Assembly (NCBI GenBank): GCA_022539475.1
Contig: VCMS01000248.1
Span: 80,956 to 144,955, forward strand
Direction: 5' to 3'
DNA from: Gracilaria domingensis
Lineage: Eukaryota; Rhodophyta; Florideophyceae; Gracilariales; Gracilariaceae
Length of the DNA: 64,000 bases
Shown here: positions 63,200-64,000 of the stretch, in pieces
Position numbering within the stretch: position 1 is the first letter of the stretch
Layout of the letters: every line of letters starts with the position of its first letter
Translations under genes and position numbers: made by a program
The notes under the pieces: generated by a model
The model's database searches: none
Told to the model about the DNA's origin: nothing
Seen by the model: only the letters and a program-made list of their open reading frames with translations

Positions 63200-64000
63200 G
63201 ACACTTTATTACTTGAGATCCATATCGACGCTAAGTATTACGAGGCATCGTAGCACTTCACAATTCCAGCAGCATTTCCTAAACCGATTGACACTTGCAT
63301 TTTCTGTACCCGTACAGTTCTGCCACCCTTCTGATGGTCTCATGCAACGTCCTCCACGCATCAAAACAAGATATGTTGACCGCTGCTGGTAGGTCGTCTC
63401 CCTCTCACATGGGAGCTTGCCCCAGCGGTTGCCATTCATATAGAGGGCCAAATCATTGGAAAGCATTCCCGAAAGCAAACGATTAAATGTTGTGCGGACT
63501 TGGGGGTCTTTTTCAACCAGGCTAGCGCACCCACTATTTTTCGTGAAACCGAATGTCCCCTATGTCACAGTTTTCATCTTGAGGTACGCAACCAGGTTCG
63601 GAAACAAGGATTTCAACACTTTTGAAATACCGAGAGCTCTAACCTCTCTCTCGTTCTTCCACTTCGGACCCAGTTCATGTACGTAACGTTACGGGAGTCC
63701 TCCACTGTCTTTTCTACTGCCCTCACCACCTGCTTGTGACCGCGCTCTCGTTGAAGTCCGTGCGATTCATTTAAGGAGAGAGTGCAAGTCCTCAAGTTCG
63801 GACTGCACATCTTTCGTAACCTTTCCCGTCAAGGTCGCTGATCAATATCGCATTAGAAACAAGGTACCATTGGATAATCTCACCCGTGCGCCTTGGTGTC
63901 CAGAGTATGCCAAAGTGTACACCCAGGTGCTCCATGAACCTCTCGGCATCCATTCTATATCTCGCCCACGTAGAATTCAGAAACCAACGCGTGCGTTTGA
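63200..64000 (-). pseudogene. HAD phosphatase paralogue 2, E2 copy (many indels, truncated by window)
   Basis: Homologous to 37,316-38,110, but scattered small indels break every frame. It could be a decayed copy or low-accuracy sequence at a contig end; the 5' part lies outside the window. Confidence 0.65.

Larger units (their letters stand above)
57580..64000 (+). mobile_element. E2: second direct copy of the giant element, cut by the window edge
   Basis: Aligns with E1 from 31,689 at a constant offset of 25,891 bases for the first 2.8 kb, with a few per cent divergence, then through the HAD genes to the window end. Its left end has the same terminal repeat (nested palindrome 57,600-57,631). 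Only about 6.4 kb is visible, so it is unknown whether the transposase and methyltransferase are present. Confidence 0.85.

Noticed and set aside
1-64000. CRISPR array or prokaryotic operon structure
   Set aside because: No regularly spaced repeats of CRISPR type; gene content and spacing are eukaryotic.

Overview
The window looks like nuclear DNA from a plastid-bearing, intron-poor eukaryote, most likely a mesophilic red alga. That placement is an inference. A thylakoid-lumen-type carboxy-terminal processing peptidase implies a plastid. Exocyst Sec10, ESCRT-I Vps37, tri-snRNP Snu23, Rcl1 and metacaspases are eukaryotic. Almost every gene is a single open frame; the only spliceosomal intron I can place is a 70-base one in a metacaspase.

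Positions 1-29.1 kb are ordinary host chromosome. In order they hold: CtpA-type peptidase (5' end cut by the window edge), cytochrome-b5-reductase-like flavoprotein, Vps37, Rcl1, a membrane-anchored class 3 lipase, Sec10, two unrecognised disordered proteins, an intron-containing metacaspase, Snu23/ZMAT2, prolyl oligopeptidase, and a second metacaspase whose catalytic cysteine position is occupied by arginine. A 183-base MITE-like element lies at 3.4 kb. From 29.1 to 31.7 kb the sequence is degraded: a 51-base perfect palindrome and the remains of a glutathionyl-hydroquinone reductase gene.

Positions 31,689-56,599 form a ~24.9 kb candidate giant mobile element, E1, bounded by inverted terminal repeats of about 140-160 bases. 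From left to right it carries: a ParB-like plus 2-oxoglutarate/Fe(II) dioxygenase fusion; two convergent HAD phosphatase paralogues; a PanE-like dehydrogenase; ribulose-phosphate 3-epimerase; a coiled-coil gene; an inserted pogo/Tigger-like transposase relic; hairpin and direct-repeat DNA; a Plavaka-type (CACTA-related) transposase; a coiled-coil gene with three in-frame stops; and a beta-class amino-DNA-methyltransferase fused to a SET domain. The dioxygenase and the methyltransferase-SET genes are read inward from the two ends, from nearly identical promoter sequence.

After E1 comes a ~1 kb palindromic mini-element with iteron-like repeats (56,600-57,579). Then a second direct copy, E2, starts at 57,580 and runs off the window. 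The two dioxygenase copies carry different disabling lesions, so an intact ~1,305-residue ancestor can be inferred. The candidate new system is therefore a giant transposon carrying a putative DNA-methylation writer with a histone-methyltransferase domain, a putative DNA-targeted oxygenase (ParB-guided), and sugar-phosphate metabolism genes. Several frameshifts sit in or beside G runs, and the last ~1.4 kb of the window is unusually rich in single-base indels, so some breaks may be sequencing errors.
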